From NCBI RefSeq assembly GCF_947501665.1, contig NZ_CANMWS010000041.1, positions 1-36,584 of the forward strand: 36,584 nucleotides of DNA. Reading direction: 5' to 3'. The DNA comes from an uncultured Shewanella sp. GTDB taxonomy: Bacteria; Pseudomonadota; Gammaproteobacteria; Enterobacterales; Shewanellaceae. The notes beneath the pieces were generated by a model. The model did not search any database. It was not told the DNA's origin and was given only the letters and a program-made list of their open reading frames with translations. Shown here piece after piece: positions 24,199-33,092 of this stretch. Made by a program: the position numbers and the translations under genes. Position 1 is the first letter of the stretch. Each line of letters starts with the position of its first letter.

Positions 24199-24681
24199 TC
24201 AGAGCTCTTCTGCAACCCAAGCGCCAGAGGCTGATAAATCTTGACTGTTTTCAAAGCCACCACAAACGGCGTTGACCTTGGCAATGATCTGCCCGTCCAC
24301 AATAAAAGTGGTGTTGCTGTCAACTTCATTTCGTTTGATTTGAAAAAGGCCACTATTACCCTCTCCAGCAAGATCTTTTAATTGTTTGAAGTTATGCTCC
24401 ATGGCAATGACTTGCTTAGTTTGACTCATAGTGTCATGAGTAAAGTCGAGTTCGACCATGGCATCAATGACTTTCATGGCATTGTCTTTTTTACTGTCAC
24501 AAAATAATCGGTCAAAGGATTTATCAAAGCAGCCGAGCTGAGTAACATTATCAATGTCTCCTTTGATAAAGGCGGTGAGCCGCTGTTTACCCAATGACAC
24601 GTCTTTAGCATTTTGTTCAGAAGTGTCTAATTGGCTATGAGGAATAGTGACTTTAGGATGAATAAGAGAAAGAGTTGGCAT
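24199..24681 (-). CDS. Small protein resembling type III effector translocation module (copy B)
   Basis: 160 residues, paralogue of the 23467-23934 product. Conserved positions are SLGKQR (29-34), GDIDNVTQL (41-49), FDKSFDRLFCDSKK (52-65), NFKQLKDLAGEG, EVDSNTTF and VNAVCGG. The same remembered resemblance to the SifA/SseJ/SspH2 N-terminal domain applies, with FDK in place of WEK. The tail after CGG is longer and differs from copy A. The ribosome binding site GGAAAT lies just before the ATG, and a promoter-like pair is present upstream (24718-24746). The two genes have diverged strongly outside the core, so this is an old duplication. No type III secretion genes lie in the window. Confidence 0.75.
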   Translation of the reverse strand: MPTLSLIHPKVTIPHSQLDTSEQNAKDVSLGKQRLTAFIKGDIDNVTQLGCFDKSFDRLFCDSKKDNAMKVIDAMVELDFTHDTMSQTKQVIAMEHNFKQLKDLAGEGNSGLFQIKRNEVDSNTTFIVDGQIIAKVNAVCGGFENSQDLSASGAWVAEEL

Positions 24682-25066
24682 AAATTTCCATTGCGTTAAT
24701 ACCCCTAAAACAGGGCAATATTACCGATTTATAAGGATGAGTTCAATTGCGCTAAATTTAATTTAACTTGTTGTTAAACAAGGTTGATTAATGTAATTAT
24801 CATTATATTACGAATAAACCACTATCATTTTTATCGAGTATTTCTATAAAGTGGACAGACCTGAGTAAGGAGTGCTTTAGATTGTGTGAAGCTGACTGAT
24901 TTGAGGATATTTTCAAGGGAAGCTGGTGACAGATCAGCTGCGGGAGTCATCCTTTTAAGAATAAAGTCTGCTTTGTGGCTATAATATAACCATCATAGTG
25001 ATTAATAGTATTTCGTCGGTTATTGACTTTTGTTAAAATAGAGAAAATTATCGGAGAGATGTGTAT
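24682..25066. other. Intergenic region between divergent genes
   Basis: About 385 bp with the promoter at 24718-24746 on the left, an imperfect dyad near 24768-24787 (AACTTGTT/AACAAGGTT), and the ribosome binding site of ppaC at its right end (GGAGAG, 25053-25058). No gene is seen. Confidence 0.55.
24718..24746 (-). promoter_or_regulatory. Promoter of the second paralogue
   Basis: On the minus strand, TTGAAC (plus 24741-24746) and TAATAT (plus 24718-24723) are separated by 17 bp, upstream of the 24681 start codon. The leader also contains a short CCCT/AGGG stem. Confidence 0.5.
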
Positions 25067-25987
25067 ATGTCAGTTTATGTTGTGGGCCATAAAATCCCAG
25101 ATTCAGATTCTATCTGTGGGGCGATTGCTTTAACCTATTTAAGAAATCAGATTGGTGAAGATTCAATTGCGGCTCGTTTGGGGGAATTATCGCCAGAAAC
25201 TGCTTTTATTTTAGATAAATTTGGTTTTGAAGCGCCGGAGCTTAAACTCAGTTATGCTGGCGAAGAAGTGTATATTGTTGATCATTCTGAAGTGACTCAG
25301 GCGCCTGATGATATTGCTGATGCGACAATTGTCGGCATTGTTGATCATCATAAATTAGGCGATCTCACCACGTCAACTCCGCTTGAATGTTGGATCCGTC
25401 CTGTGGGTTGCAGTAACACTATCATTAAAATGATGTATGATTTTCATAATGTTGTGATCCCAAAAGCCATAGCGGGTATCATGATGTGCGCTATTTTGAG
25501 TGATACAGTGATTTTTAAATCTCCCACTTGTACCACTGCAGATATCCGTTGCGTTGAAGCCTTAGCTGAAATTGCTGAAATTGAAGATTTTAAAGCTCTT
25601 GGCATGGAAATGTTTAAAGTGAAATCAGCGGTGGAAGGCACGCCTGTCCGTGATTTGGTTATGCGTGACTTTAAAGACTTTAATATGAATGGCCATAAAG
25701 TTGGTATTGGTCAACTTGAAGTTATCGACCTATCAGTATTTGATGATTTTAAAGCGGAACTAGAAGCGGATATTGCTGCCTTAAAAGTGGAAGGTGATCG
25801 CCATAGTGTTTTATTATTATTGACAGATATCATGAAAGAAGGTTCTGAGTTGTTAGTCAGTAGTGATGATGCAGGATTGATAGAGCAAGCCTATGGTAAA
25901 GGGTTGACTGATGGAAAGGTCTGGCTTGATGGTGTGCTGAGTCGTAAAAAACAGGTTGTCCCACCTTTGCAAGCCGTTTTTAGTTAA
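25067..25987 (+). CDS. ppaC: Manganese-dependent inorganic pyrophosphatase (family II)
   Basis: Hydrolyses pyrophosphate to phosphate in the cytoplasm, pulling biosynthetic reactions forward. 306 residues from ATG 25067, which has GGAGAG at the right distance (the GTG at 25061 is too close). The DHH-family metal motifs are GHKIPDSDS (His8, Asp12, Asp14), IVDHSE, and VDHHKLGD, and the C-terminal DHHA2 domain carries the LSRKKQVVPPL signature that binds pyrophosphate. The length and all motifs match family II enzymes of Bacillus, Vibrio and Shewanella. A terminator follows, shared with the convergent Lon-like gene. Confidence 0.96.
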   Translation: MSVYVVGHKIPDSDSICGAIALTYLRNQIGEDSIAARLGELSPETAFILDKFGFEAPELKLSYAGEEVYIVDHSEVTQAPDDIADATIVGIVDHHKLGDLTTSTPLECWIRPVGCSNTIIKMMYDFHNVVIPKAIAGIMMCAILSDTVIFKSPTCTTADIRCVEALAEIAEIEDFKALGMEMFKVKSAVEGTPVRDLVMRDFKDFNMNGHKVGIGQLEVIDLSVFDDFKAELEADIAALKVEGDRHSVLLLLTDIMKEGSELLVSSDDAGLIEQAYGKGLTDGKVWLDGVLSRKKQVVPPLQAVFS

Positions 25988-26012
25988 GCTGTTATTCATT
26001 CCACTTGATTTT

Positions 26013-26039
26013 ATGCCAGTCATTGCTATTGACTGGCAT
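26013..26039. terminator. Bidirectional terminator between ppaC and the Lon-like gene
   Basis: ATGCCAGTCA (26013-26022) and TGACTGGCAT (26030-26039) form a perfect 10-bp stem with a 7-nt loop, followed by TATTATTA on the plus strand. It sits in the 57-bp gap between convergent stops. Confidence 0.7.
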
Positions 26040-26044
26040 TATTA

Positions 26045-28456
26045 TTACGACTTTTTGAGCGTATCAGCTTGAGAACGTAATGCATCCAGTTTAGCTTGAG
26101 CTACGCCTAGCAAGGACTTTTTTGGATACTGTTCTTGAGAATGACGTTTTCCTAAAGGAGTACCTGTCAATAATTCAATCGCTTGGCCAACGTTTTTTAT
26201 GGCCCAAATATGAAAGTGCCCTTTGTTAACGGCTTGAATGATATCTTTTCGCAACATTAGGTTTTGGATATTGGAATGAGGGATAATGACCCCTTGAGTG
26301 TGTTTGGCCCCTTTTATTTGGCACACATCAAAAAAGCCTTCAATTTTTTCATTCACGCCACCTATGGGCTGAGATTCACCAAACTGATTCATGGATCCGG
26401 TAATGGCAATATCTTGTCTTAGGGGGAGTTCAGAGATTGATGACAATATGCTACACAATTCAGCCATAGTGGCACTGTCGCCATCGACACCGCCATAGGA
26501 TTGTTCAAAAGTGAGATGTGTCGACAGAGGAATTTTATCAGTTTTACCCAGTATGGAGGCAATAAAAGCGGTTAAAATCATGACGCCTTTTGAGTGAATA
26601 CTGCCACTTAAGTCAACTTTTCTTTCAATATCAAATACTTTCCCTTCTCCAAACGATGTCGTTGCGGTGATCCTGCTTGGCGCCCCAAATAAGTATTCTG
26701 ATGTCGACATAACGGATAGTGCATTGACTTGGCCTATGGCTTTGCCTTGGGTATCCAATAAGGTGGAACCGTTAATGAAGCTTTGCATGAATTCATCTTT
26801 AGCACGGCAAATTCGCAGTTCTTTATTCTGTAATGCTTGTTCAACATGGCTTGCTCGAATAAGAGTTGCTTTCATACTGCGCGCGCAGTAGTTGGCTTCT
26901 CTGAGTAAATTAGCGGTATCAACGGAGTGTAAAGACAGCTGGTTTTGATTATCAGCCTGTCTAGCACTAAATTCGATGATCCTTGCGATGGCGGCTCGAT
27001 CGCAATGCAACATTTTATTACTATGGACAATGCTGGAAATAAATTGGGCATAATGATGTTCTGATTGAGATGTGCGAGGCATTCTATCTTCAAAGTCGGC
27101 GGTGACTTTAAATAACTCACAAAACTCAGGGTCAAATCGTTGTAGCAATTGATAAGTACGATGATCGCCAAATAAAATAATCTTGATGTTCAGTGGAATA
27201 GCTTCTGGATCCAGCGAAATAGCGCCTGATAAGGTCACTTCTTTTTCAAGAGAACTTAGACTCAACTTTTTTGAACGCAACGCACGCTTTAGGCCATCCC
27301 AAACATAGGGGTGCTCGAGCACTTTGACGGCATCGATCATCAATACGCCGCCATTGGCTTTATGTAAACTGCCTGCACGAATAAATGAAAAATCCGTGAT
27401 AACGGTGCCTTTGTATGTGGCATTTTCTACATAGCCAAATAAAGTATGATAATTAGGGCTGTCTTCAACAATAATGGGTGGGGTCTTTTTTTCTTGTGAT
27501 ACGAGCACATTGACTTGGTATCGTCGAGGCATTTTCTTGCTCATTGCTGCGTAAGCTAACGCAATTTGTTCTTCATTCTCTTCCAGAAAAATATCGAGAT
27601 TATCCAATATATCTTTTTGCATTGCCGTTAGGTATTGTTTGACTTGTGGCAAAGCATGGTATTTTTGAAGTAATTTCTGAAAACTGTGCGCTAACACATC
27701 AGCAGCGACTTGTTCATCGTGTTTTTGTTGTTGATCGGTATATTCTTCTTCCCAAACGGTAATTTTTCTGATTAATCCTCTTAGTTTCGCTTCAAGTTTA
27801 CTGATGGCCGTCTGTAGTCGTTTTTGTTGAGTTTGGCTAAGTTGACTATAAGACTCTTCGGTATGGGGTTCATCCCCATTTAATGCAACAAGTTCATAAT
27901 TTCCTTTGGCTGAAATACTTAAACTGACCCCGAGTTTTTTCGCGTCTTCTGTCAGCGTAATAATGGCGTGTTCTTGTTTTGATGCGAGTTGATTTTTCAG
28001 TTTATCGGCTCGAGAATAATACATTTCATTATCAAACGCTAATGGCAATGCCTTTAGCAATTTTTGCACTAATTTCTCAATGTCTTTTTTAAACTTAGGC
28101 CCCAGTTGAGAAGGTAAAATAAGTACGTTAGGTTGTCTTTCATCCTCGAAGTTCACGACATAGCACCAATCAAATAAAGGAGGGCGTTCGTTTTCTGGCA
28201 GGCTCTCTGGTAAATATTGTTTATTTAAATGGCGTAATATCATGGTTCGTTTGCCTAAGCCATTTCGACCTAATGCGTAAATATTATAGCCTTTTTCTTT
28301 CATCGATAGTGCAAATTCAACAGCTTGTTGAGCACGGGCTTGACCGACAATTTCATCTAAAGGGGGTAAGTGTTTTGTTGATGTGCATTTCACATCTAAT
28401 TCATTAAGTTCAGAGCGACGATAAAGCTGCTCACTGCTGAGAGGGGTTATGGGCAT
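26045..28456 (-). CDS. Lon-like ATP-dependent protease (AAA_32, peptidase S16)
   Basis: 803 residues. An N-terminal region with a modified Walker A, GRNGLGKRT, lies near residue 63, and a long coiled-coil-rich insertion spans about 130-290. The AAA core has GGVLMIDAVKVLEHP (Walker B) and the C-terminal S16 domain. Its catalytic dyad is visible: Ser661 in GGVDGDSATMAE and Lys704 in IGGVNEKIEGFF, 43 residues apart as in E. coli Lon. This is the LonB/YcbZ-like group of cytosolic Lon relatives, not Lon itself: the Lon N-domain is absent. It probably degrades unfolded or specific regulatory proteins. Convergent with ppaC. Confidence 0.92.
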   Translation of the reverse strand: MPITPLSSEQLYRRSELNELDVKCTSTKHLPPLDEIVGQARAQQAVEFALSMKEKGYNIYALGRNGLGKRTMILRHLNKQYLPESLPENERPPLFDWCYVVNFEDERQPNVLILPSQLGPKFKKDIEKLVQKLLKALPLAFDNEMYYSRADKLKNQLASKQEHAIITLTEDAKKLGVSLSISAKGNYELVALNGDEPHTEESYSQLSQTQQKRLQTAISKLEAKLRGLIRKITVWEEEYTDQQQKHDEQVAADVLAHSFQKLLQKYHALPQVKQYLTAMQKDILDNLDIFLEENEEQIALAYAAMSKKMPRRYQVNVLVSQEKKTPPIIVEDSPNYHTLFGYVENATYKGTVITDFSFIRAGSLHKANGGVLMIDAVKVLEHPYVWDGLKRALRSKKLSLSSLEKEVTLSGAISLDPEAIPLNIKIILFGDHRTYQLLQRFDPEFCELFKVTADFEDRMPRTSQSEHHYAQFISSIVHSNKMLHCDRAAIARIIEFSARQADNQNQLSLHSVDTANLLREANYCARSMKATLIRASHVEQALQNKELRICRAKDEFMQSFINGSTLLDTQGKAIGQVNALSVMSTSEYLFGAPSRITATTSFGEGKVFDIERKVDLSGSIHSKGVMILTAFIASILGKTDKIPLSTHLTFEQSYGGVDGDSATMAELCSILSSISELPLRQDIAITGSMNQFGESQPIGGVNEKIEGFFDVCQIKGAKHTQGVIIPHSNIQNLMLRKDIIQAVNKGHFHIWAIKNVGQAIELLTGTPLGKRHSQEQYPKKSLLGVAQAKLDALRSQADTLKKS

Positions 28457-28664
28457 AATGCATCCTCTTATGGCATGTTTTTTTCTACTCTATACGCTTA
28501 GTGATTTCATTTCTGCACTAATTGGTCATTTTTCAGTATTATTAATAAAAATAATGACTTTTAGGTTGTTTTTTGTACAGGTTGGGGGTTTTACCTGTGT
28601 TTCACAGTTACTGCACTGATTATGACTTTTAATTAAATCAATGGAAGATTTAAAGAAGAAGGAG

Positions 28665-28699
28665 AAGTATCGCGGCCACTGAATGTGGCCAAGATACTT
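28665..28699. terminator. Hairpin between metallopeptidase and Lon-like genes
   Basis: AAGTATC (28665-28671) pairs with GATACTT (28693-28699), and inside them GGCCAC (28674-28679) pairs with GTGGCC (28685-28690), separated by a 2-nt internal loop. It lies 20 bp after the metallopeptidase stop and is probably its terminator, although the T-rich run is on the plus-strand side. Confidence 0.6.
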
Positions 28700-28719
28700 G
28701 TTATTATTTTACTTTGTCA

Positions 28720-30390
28720 TTACAGTTTTGGGTAATGGGGTTTGATATCGGTTGGAATACTGGCCATTTTTTGATTAATGTCAGCGACTTCATCAGCAAG
28801 TACGGCATATTGGGTTAAAAAAGCGTTAGCGGCTTGGTAATCACCGAGTGCTTGGATCATGGTGACTTCTTTGACAAGATCGCGAATGGCCATTTCTAAT
28901 TCAACAAAATTAACATGATAGGTTTGTGTTTGTTTATCGAAAGTAAAAGCTTGCTTTTCTTTAAAGAAATTATATTGAAATGCTGCGCCAGCGCCATGGG
29001 CTTCATGGACACCAAATCGCATTGAGCGGAACAGCCCAGCAAAATAAGTGACTAACATATTCTGACGTTCGGCATTAGGGAGCTCGCCTTTATCCATTAA
29101 GAATAGCATGTTATAGGCGCCCATAACATCAGCTTTGCCTTCTTCTATTTTAGAATAGGTTTCTTTTAATTGTTCACTAACACTGGTTTGTTGTCCATTA
29201 AGTGTGATGTTACCAGGACCTAACCCATGAGACAGCTCATGAAATAAGGTTTCATTGAAGAAGTACTTTTCCATTAACAAAGGCTGTTGTGCTTTATTGA
29301 TAATGAGTGAAGAGATGGGCTGCATAATGGCTTGGTATTTAGCATTAAGTACATTTTTGAGCATGACCTTTTTGCTTCCCTTTATTTCTCTGACATACTC
29401 GTCATTGGGAAGGTTAAAAGCTACGGTTTGTACACCCGGTTTGTTATCACCGCCGCCAGCAACTTGATCAACTACTGAAATGGGGGATTCAGCGCCGCGT
29501 TGTAGGTTTTTGTACTCGTCTTGGATCGGAAGGTTTAACTCCATCTGCGTTAAATATTTTTTATAGACAGCCAGTTTTGCACTGTCTTCAGGATTTCTAA
29601 CGGTAATGAATGCTTCAAAAAATGTCTTATACCCAAATAGTTTATCTGTGTATGTTTCATAAGGGCCGATAGCGACTTCAAGGCTGCCATTAAGGTCCAT
29701 CCAAGCCATTTCTGAGTCGCGATATTGATCATTTAAAAAGGCATCGGCACGTTTTAATAAAAATATGCGTAAACTTTTATCTTGCGTTAAGGCTGCCGCT
29801 TCTTGCATTAATTTCGCCGCAGCTTGAAGCTCTTTGGCATAATACTGGCTGTAGGGGATGGCTTTGAGTTTATCTGCATCTCTAACAATGACCGTGTAGC
29901 CACTTTTAAAGGCGGTTTCATCTTCTGGATGGCTTGCAATCCATTGGTTAAACTCATCTCGAGTCATATCAACTGGGTAAACACCTGCTCCGTCAGGTCG
30001 CTTCACTTGGCCAAAGAAAGGTTTATCTGCTTCTAATGTATCCCAAGGGCCATAATGTAGATCATATAATGCGAGCAAGGCTTGTTGATGAGGACTTGTT
30101 GAATCTTGAATAGTTTGGCGGATTTTGGGGTTATCTTCATAAGTTTGCTTTAAATAGATGATGTCTAGAATATCAGCGACTTGAATAAGTTTCTTGAGGA
30201 CTTGGATATCTTGATCGGAGACCGTTGACAAATCGGCTTGCATGTCGATATCAACAAAGCGATCGAGCATATGCTGGTAGTTTTGGGCCATTTGCGTATA
30301 AGGGGCTTCAGTACTGGTAGGATCTTCTGGTTTCGAGCAACCATTTAATAGGCCAATCATGACAAGTGAAATCAGTGTAGGTTTGATCAA
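28720..30390 (-). CDS. Dipeptidyl-peptidase III-like zinc metallopeptidase lipoprotein (M49-like)
   Basis: 556 residues. The signal sequence ends in LLNGC (Cys18), so the product is probably a lipoprotein exposed to the periplasm. The zinc site is FHELSHGLGPGN (His384, Glu385, His388) followed by KIEEGKADVMGAY (Glu416/417), the order seen in M49 peptidases. Here the site is the five-residue HExxH form rather than the six-residue HExxGH of classical DPP III; a HEISH form is known from the Caldithrix abyssi enzyme. Upstream, FGQVKRPDGAGVYP and the AIGPYETYTDKLFGYKTFFE region also match the family. It probably trims peptides; some databases call such proteins Zn-dependent hydrolases. Monocistronic. 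Confidence 0.88.
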   Translation of the reverse strand: MIKPTLISLVMIGLLNGCSKPEDPTSTEAPYTQMAQNYQHMLDRFVDIDMQADLSTVSDQDIQVLKKLIQVADILDIIYLKQTYEDNPKIRQTIQDSTSPHQQALLALYDLHYGPWDTLEADKPFFGQVKRPDGAGVYPVDMTRDEFNQWIASHPEDETAFKSGYTVIVRDADKLKAIPYSQYYAKELQAAAKLMQEAAALTQDKSLRIFLLKRADAFLNDQYRDSEMAWMDLNGSLEVAIGPYETYTDKLFGYKTFFEAFITVRNPEDSAKLAVYKKYLTQMELNLPIQDEYKNLQRGAESPISVVDQVAGGGDNKPGVQTVAFNLPNDEYVREIKGSKKVMLKNVLNAKYQAIMQPISSLIINKAQQPLLMEKYFFNETLFHELSHGLGPGNITLNGQQTSVSEQLKETYSKIEEGKADVMGAYNMLFLMDKGELPNAERQNMLVTYFAGLFRSMRFGVHEAHGAGAAFQYNFFKEKQAFTFDKQTQTYHVNFVELEMAIRDLVKEVTMIQALGDYQAANAFLTQYAVLADEVADINQKMASIPTDIKPHYPKL

Positions 30391-30633
30391 GGGGAGCTCT
30401 CCATTTTCATTGTAGTTGTTTACATATAACGAGAGTAATCTACATCTTGTCGCAGTAATAATAAAGTTAATCTGTGCGTATTTTGCACGGATAAGGTTTG
30501 TTTGCTGTGTTTTTAGCTTTTTAATGCTTACTTTTGTTACTTTTTGGTTATTACATGAGGTTTTTGATTTATATTGGGTTTCTATTGTGTGATTATTAGT
30601 GGTGTCCGTTTTGTTGTAAAGAAGGTGTGGAAA

Positions 30634-31218
30634 GTGAGTCAGAGCTTAGATATTCACTCGGTGATTAAGCCATTAGAAAAAGAAGATTTTAGTGCTGTTA
30701 TTGCATTAGGTAATCGCGTCCATGGTGCAGGTTATTTGACGCCATCCAGTTTGATGTGTATGCGAAATATGGGGATTAAGGCTGGGGTTAATGCCAGTTT
30801 TGTATTGTATCAAGGAGAGGCATTGGCCGGATTTAGATTAACTTATGCGCCTGAACAATGGCAAGTGGATCAATGGTGTTCGCCAAAGCAGTGGGGGATC
30901 CCCGTGAAAGATTTATGTTATTTCAAATGTAATACCATCGCACCGCAATTTCAGGGGCAAGGTGGTGGTGGCCAGTTATTAACAGCGGCTATTCAGGCCG
31001 TTAAAAAACAAGGTGGCTTGGGCGGGATCAGCCATCTTTGGCAGCAAAGCCCGAATAATGCTGCAGTGAAGTATTTTACGAAAGCTGGCGGGGAATTGGT
31101 TGCAATCCATTCGAAGCGATGGAGCGATCCTGTGGAATATGCCGACTATGAGTGTGTGTTATGTGGCTCACCCTGTGAATGCAGTGCATGTGAAATGATA
31201 TTGCGATTTGGATCATAG
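30634..31218 (+). CDS. GNAT acetyltransferase with C-terminal cysteine cluster
   Basis: 194 residues. Acetyl-CoA motif: NTIAPQFQGQGGGGQLLTAA (about 100-119; QGQGGG), then NNAAVKYFTKAGGELVAI as the motif-B helix. The last 25 residues add a dense cysteine cluster: Cys174, 177, 181, 183 and 186 (pattern C-x2-C-x3-C-x-C-x2-C), which could bind a metal. GTG 30634 follows GAAGG and is preferred over the upstream TTG at 30574. The stop is 32 bp before the flavoenzyme gene on the same strand, so the two are an operon. The substrate is unknown; it may acetylate an amine handled by the neighbour. Confidence 0.85.
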   Translation: MSQSLDIHSVIKPLEKEDFSAVIALGNRVHGAGYLTPSSLMCMRNMGIKAGVNASFVLYQGEALAGFRLTYAPEQWQVDQWCSPKQWGIPVKDLCYFKCNTIAPQFQGQGGGGQLLTAAIQAVKKQGGLGGISHLWQQSPNNAAVKYFTKAGGELVAIHSKRWSDPVEYADYECVLCGSPCECSACEMILRFGS

Positions 31219-31250
31219 TCTACTTTATTCATTGTTGGAGTTATCGTTTT

Positions 31251-32597
31251 ATGTCGATGCATCATGTTAATTTTGATCCGCTTGTTCAGTCTTTTCCTTC
31301 TCATTTGGGGGCGCCCGATTCTTATTGGGCTAGCAGACAGGCATTACCCGCTTTGTGCTCAAGTTTATCAGGGACACTGCAAACTGAGGTGGCCATCATA
31401 GGTGGCGGGTATTCTGGATTATTGACGGCTTATTATTTAGCCAATCAATTTAATATTGATTGTTGTGTATTAGAAGCCAATCAAGTGGGCTTTGGTGCTA
31501 GTGCGCGTAATGCAGGGTTTGTATTAAAAGGCTCTGGGCGTTTAGGTTATCAGCAAATGGCGAAGCGCTGGGATTTGGATACGGCAAAAGGCATTTATCG
31601 AGAATTCAGTGATGCCGTGTCTCGAGTTGATGGGCTTATTCAAGATAATCATATTGATTGTGAGCCCCAACAAAAGGGCTATCTCAAAATTGCGCATAAT
31701 GAAAAGGCCATGGCACAACTGACGAGTGCAGCAGGTTTTATTCGAGATCATTTGGGTGAAGATGCGGCGTTTATTTCTCGTGAACAATTATCGACTGAGC
31801 TGATGGACCATCAACAAGCTTATGGTGCCCTAAGATTAAAAGATGGCTTTGGCGTTAATCCTTTAAAATTATTATTAGGCTATAAAAAGCTTGTACAAAA
31901 TCAACATGTCCCTATTTACGAAAAGACTTGTGTCACCCAATGGATTGAAGAATTTGGGAAACACAGGTTAGTGACTGAGGCTGGAGAGGTGCTGGCGAAG
32001 AAAGTGGTGACCTTAGGAAATGCCTACACACCTAAAAGGTTTAATGAGCGTGTCGATAATCATTTTTTACCGATCTTAAGTCAGATATTTGTGACTGAGC
32101 CCTTAACTCAGGAGCAGTTAGCCTTGTCAGGATTGAAGACCAATCAAGTCACAATGGATACCCGTATTTTAAAATACTATTACCGATTGTTGCCAGATAA
32201 TCGATTATTGTTTGGTGGAAGAGGGGCTATTTACGGTAAAGATGCTCATAAGCCACAGTATTTACAACGTTTACACTTAGCGATGTTGCAATGTTTTCCC
32301 AGTCTTTCATCTATTAATATTGCTTATAATTGGACGGGATGGATAGCAGCAGCTATGGATGATATGCCTCATGTTTATGCCAGTAATGGCGTGGGTTACA
32401 GTTTAGGTTATTGCGGGGCTGGGGTGTCTTTTAGTGCGCAGGCCGCTTTTCGATTGGCTCAACAAATAGCAGGTGAAAGTGTGCCTGATTTGCCATTATA
32501 CACACAAGCCTTACCGGCTTTTCCTTTCCCTAGGGCAAGAAGGGCGGGTCAGTGGGCGTATTATCATTATGCTTGGTTAAAAGATAAGTGTGGGTAA
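31251..32597 (+). CDS. FAD-dependent amine/amino-acid oxidoreductase (DAO family)
   Basis: 448 residues. The dinucleotide-binding motif is EVAIIGGGYSGLLTAYYLA (GGGYSG at 51-56), followed by CVLEANQVGFGASARNAGFV, typical of DAO-family enzymes related to gamma-glutamylputrescine oxidase (PuuB). The C-terminal flavin-contact motif is NGVGYSLGYCGAGVSFSAQA. It probably oxidises a secondary or polyamine-type substrate, releasing peroxide or reducing an acceptor. It forms an operon with the Cys-cluster GNAT, and the pair could modify and then oxidise an amine. An alternative start at M3 (31257) is possible. The PuuB-like assignment is by overall pattern only. Confidence 0.88.
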   Translation: MSMHHVNFDPLVQSFPSHLGAPDSYWASRQALPALCSSLSGTLQTEVAIIGGGYSGLLTAYYLANQFNIDCCVLEANQVGFGASARNAGFVLKGSGRLGYQQMAKRWDLDTAKGIYREFSDAVSRVDGLIQDNHIDCEPQQKGYLKIAHNEKAMAQLTSAAGFIRDHLGEDAAFISREQLSTELMDHQQAYGALRLKDGFGVNPLKLLLGYKKLVQNQHVPIYEKTCVTQWIEEFGKHRLVTEAGEVLAKKVVTLGNAYTPKRFNERVDNHFLPILSQIFVTEPLTQEQLALSGLKTNQVTMDTRILKYYYRLLPDNRLLFGGRGAIYGKDAHKPQYLQRLHLAMLQCFPSLSSINIAYNWTGWIAAAMDDMPHVYASNGVGYSLGYCGAGVSFSAQAAFRLAQQIAGESVPDLPLYTQALPAFPFPRARRAGQWAYYHYAWLKDKCG

Positions 32598-32708
32598 AGG
32601 TCATTTCAAATTGTGTATTAAATAGCCTATAATGGGGTGGAATTTAAGCAGGGAATGATTGTATATTGAGGTTGGTATTGGTTTATTATTTGAATGAGGT
32701 GTTATGTT

Positions 32709-32987
32709 ATGGTGTCAAAAAAACTAGATAAAATGCTGAAAAAACATGATAAATTAATTCATTCACAAGACATGAAAATTATGAGCCATACCCAAAGAGA
32801 AAAGGAAGAGTGGGTCCAACATACATTGATGGCCGAAGGATGTGAAACGCCTTTTAAGTTCCGCCGTACTCAACAATATAAAAGTTTAACGGGGGCGCGG
32901 GTCAATTTGACCTATTATAGTGATGTAGAGCAAGTGGCGGGTTTTGATATTGATATTTTTAAAATCGTTCGTATAAAGAGATCATGA
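32709..32987 (+). CDS. Small conserved basic protein, function unknown
   Basis: 92 residues, starting MVSKKLDKMLKKHDKLIH. GAGGT (32696-32700) lies 8 bp before ATG 32709, so this start is preferred over 32694. The N-terminal half is Lys-rich and helical; the C-terminal half has strand-like segments (RVNLTYYSDVEQVAGFDIDI). No family is recognised. It ends before the terminator at 33029-33056 and lies 110 bp after the DAO gene; it could belong to that unit. Confidence 0.65.
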   Translation: MVSKKLDKMLKKHDKLIHSQDMKIMSHTQREKEEWVQHTLMAEGCETPFKFRRTQQYKSLTGARVNLTYYSDVEQVAGFDIDIFKIVRIKRS

Positions 32988-33028
32988 ATACAGTATTTTG
33001 AAGTTAATTATCATTATTGTCTTAAACT

Positions 33029-33056
33029 AAAAAACCTGTCTGTGACAGGTTTTTTT
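33029..33056. terminator. Strong bidirectional intrinsic terminator
   Basis: AAAAAACCTGTC (33029-33040), loop TGT, then GACAGGTTTTTT from 33044 to 33055. A and T tracts flank both sides, so it serves the small plus-strand gene and the convergent gapA gene. Confidence 0.9.
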
Positions 33057-33092
33057 ATATGAGTGATTCATATTATTTTATGGGATCAAACA

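Noticed and set aside
28720..30390. Suspected loss of the DPP III active site (HELSH instead of HExxGH)
   Set aside because: A five-residue HExxH form is a known variant in bacterial M49 enzymes, and the downstream Glu motif is intact, so this is not a defect.
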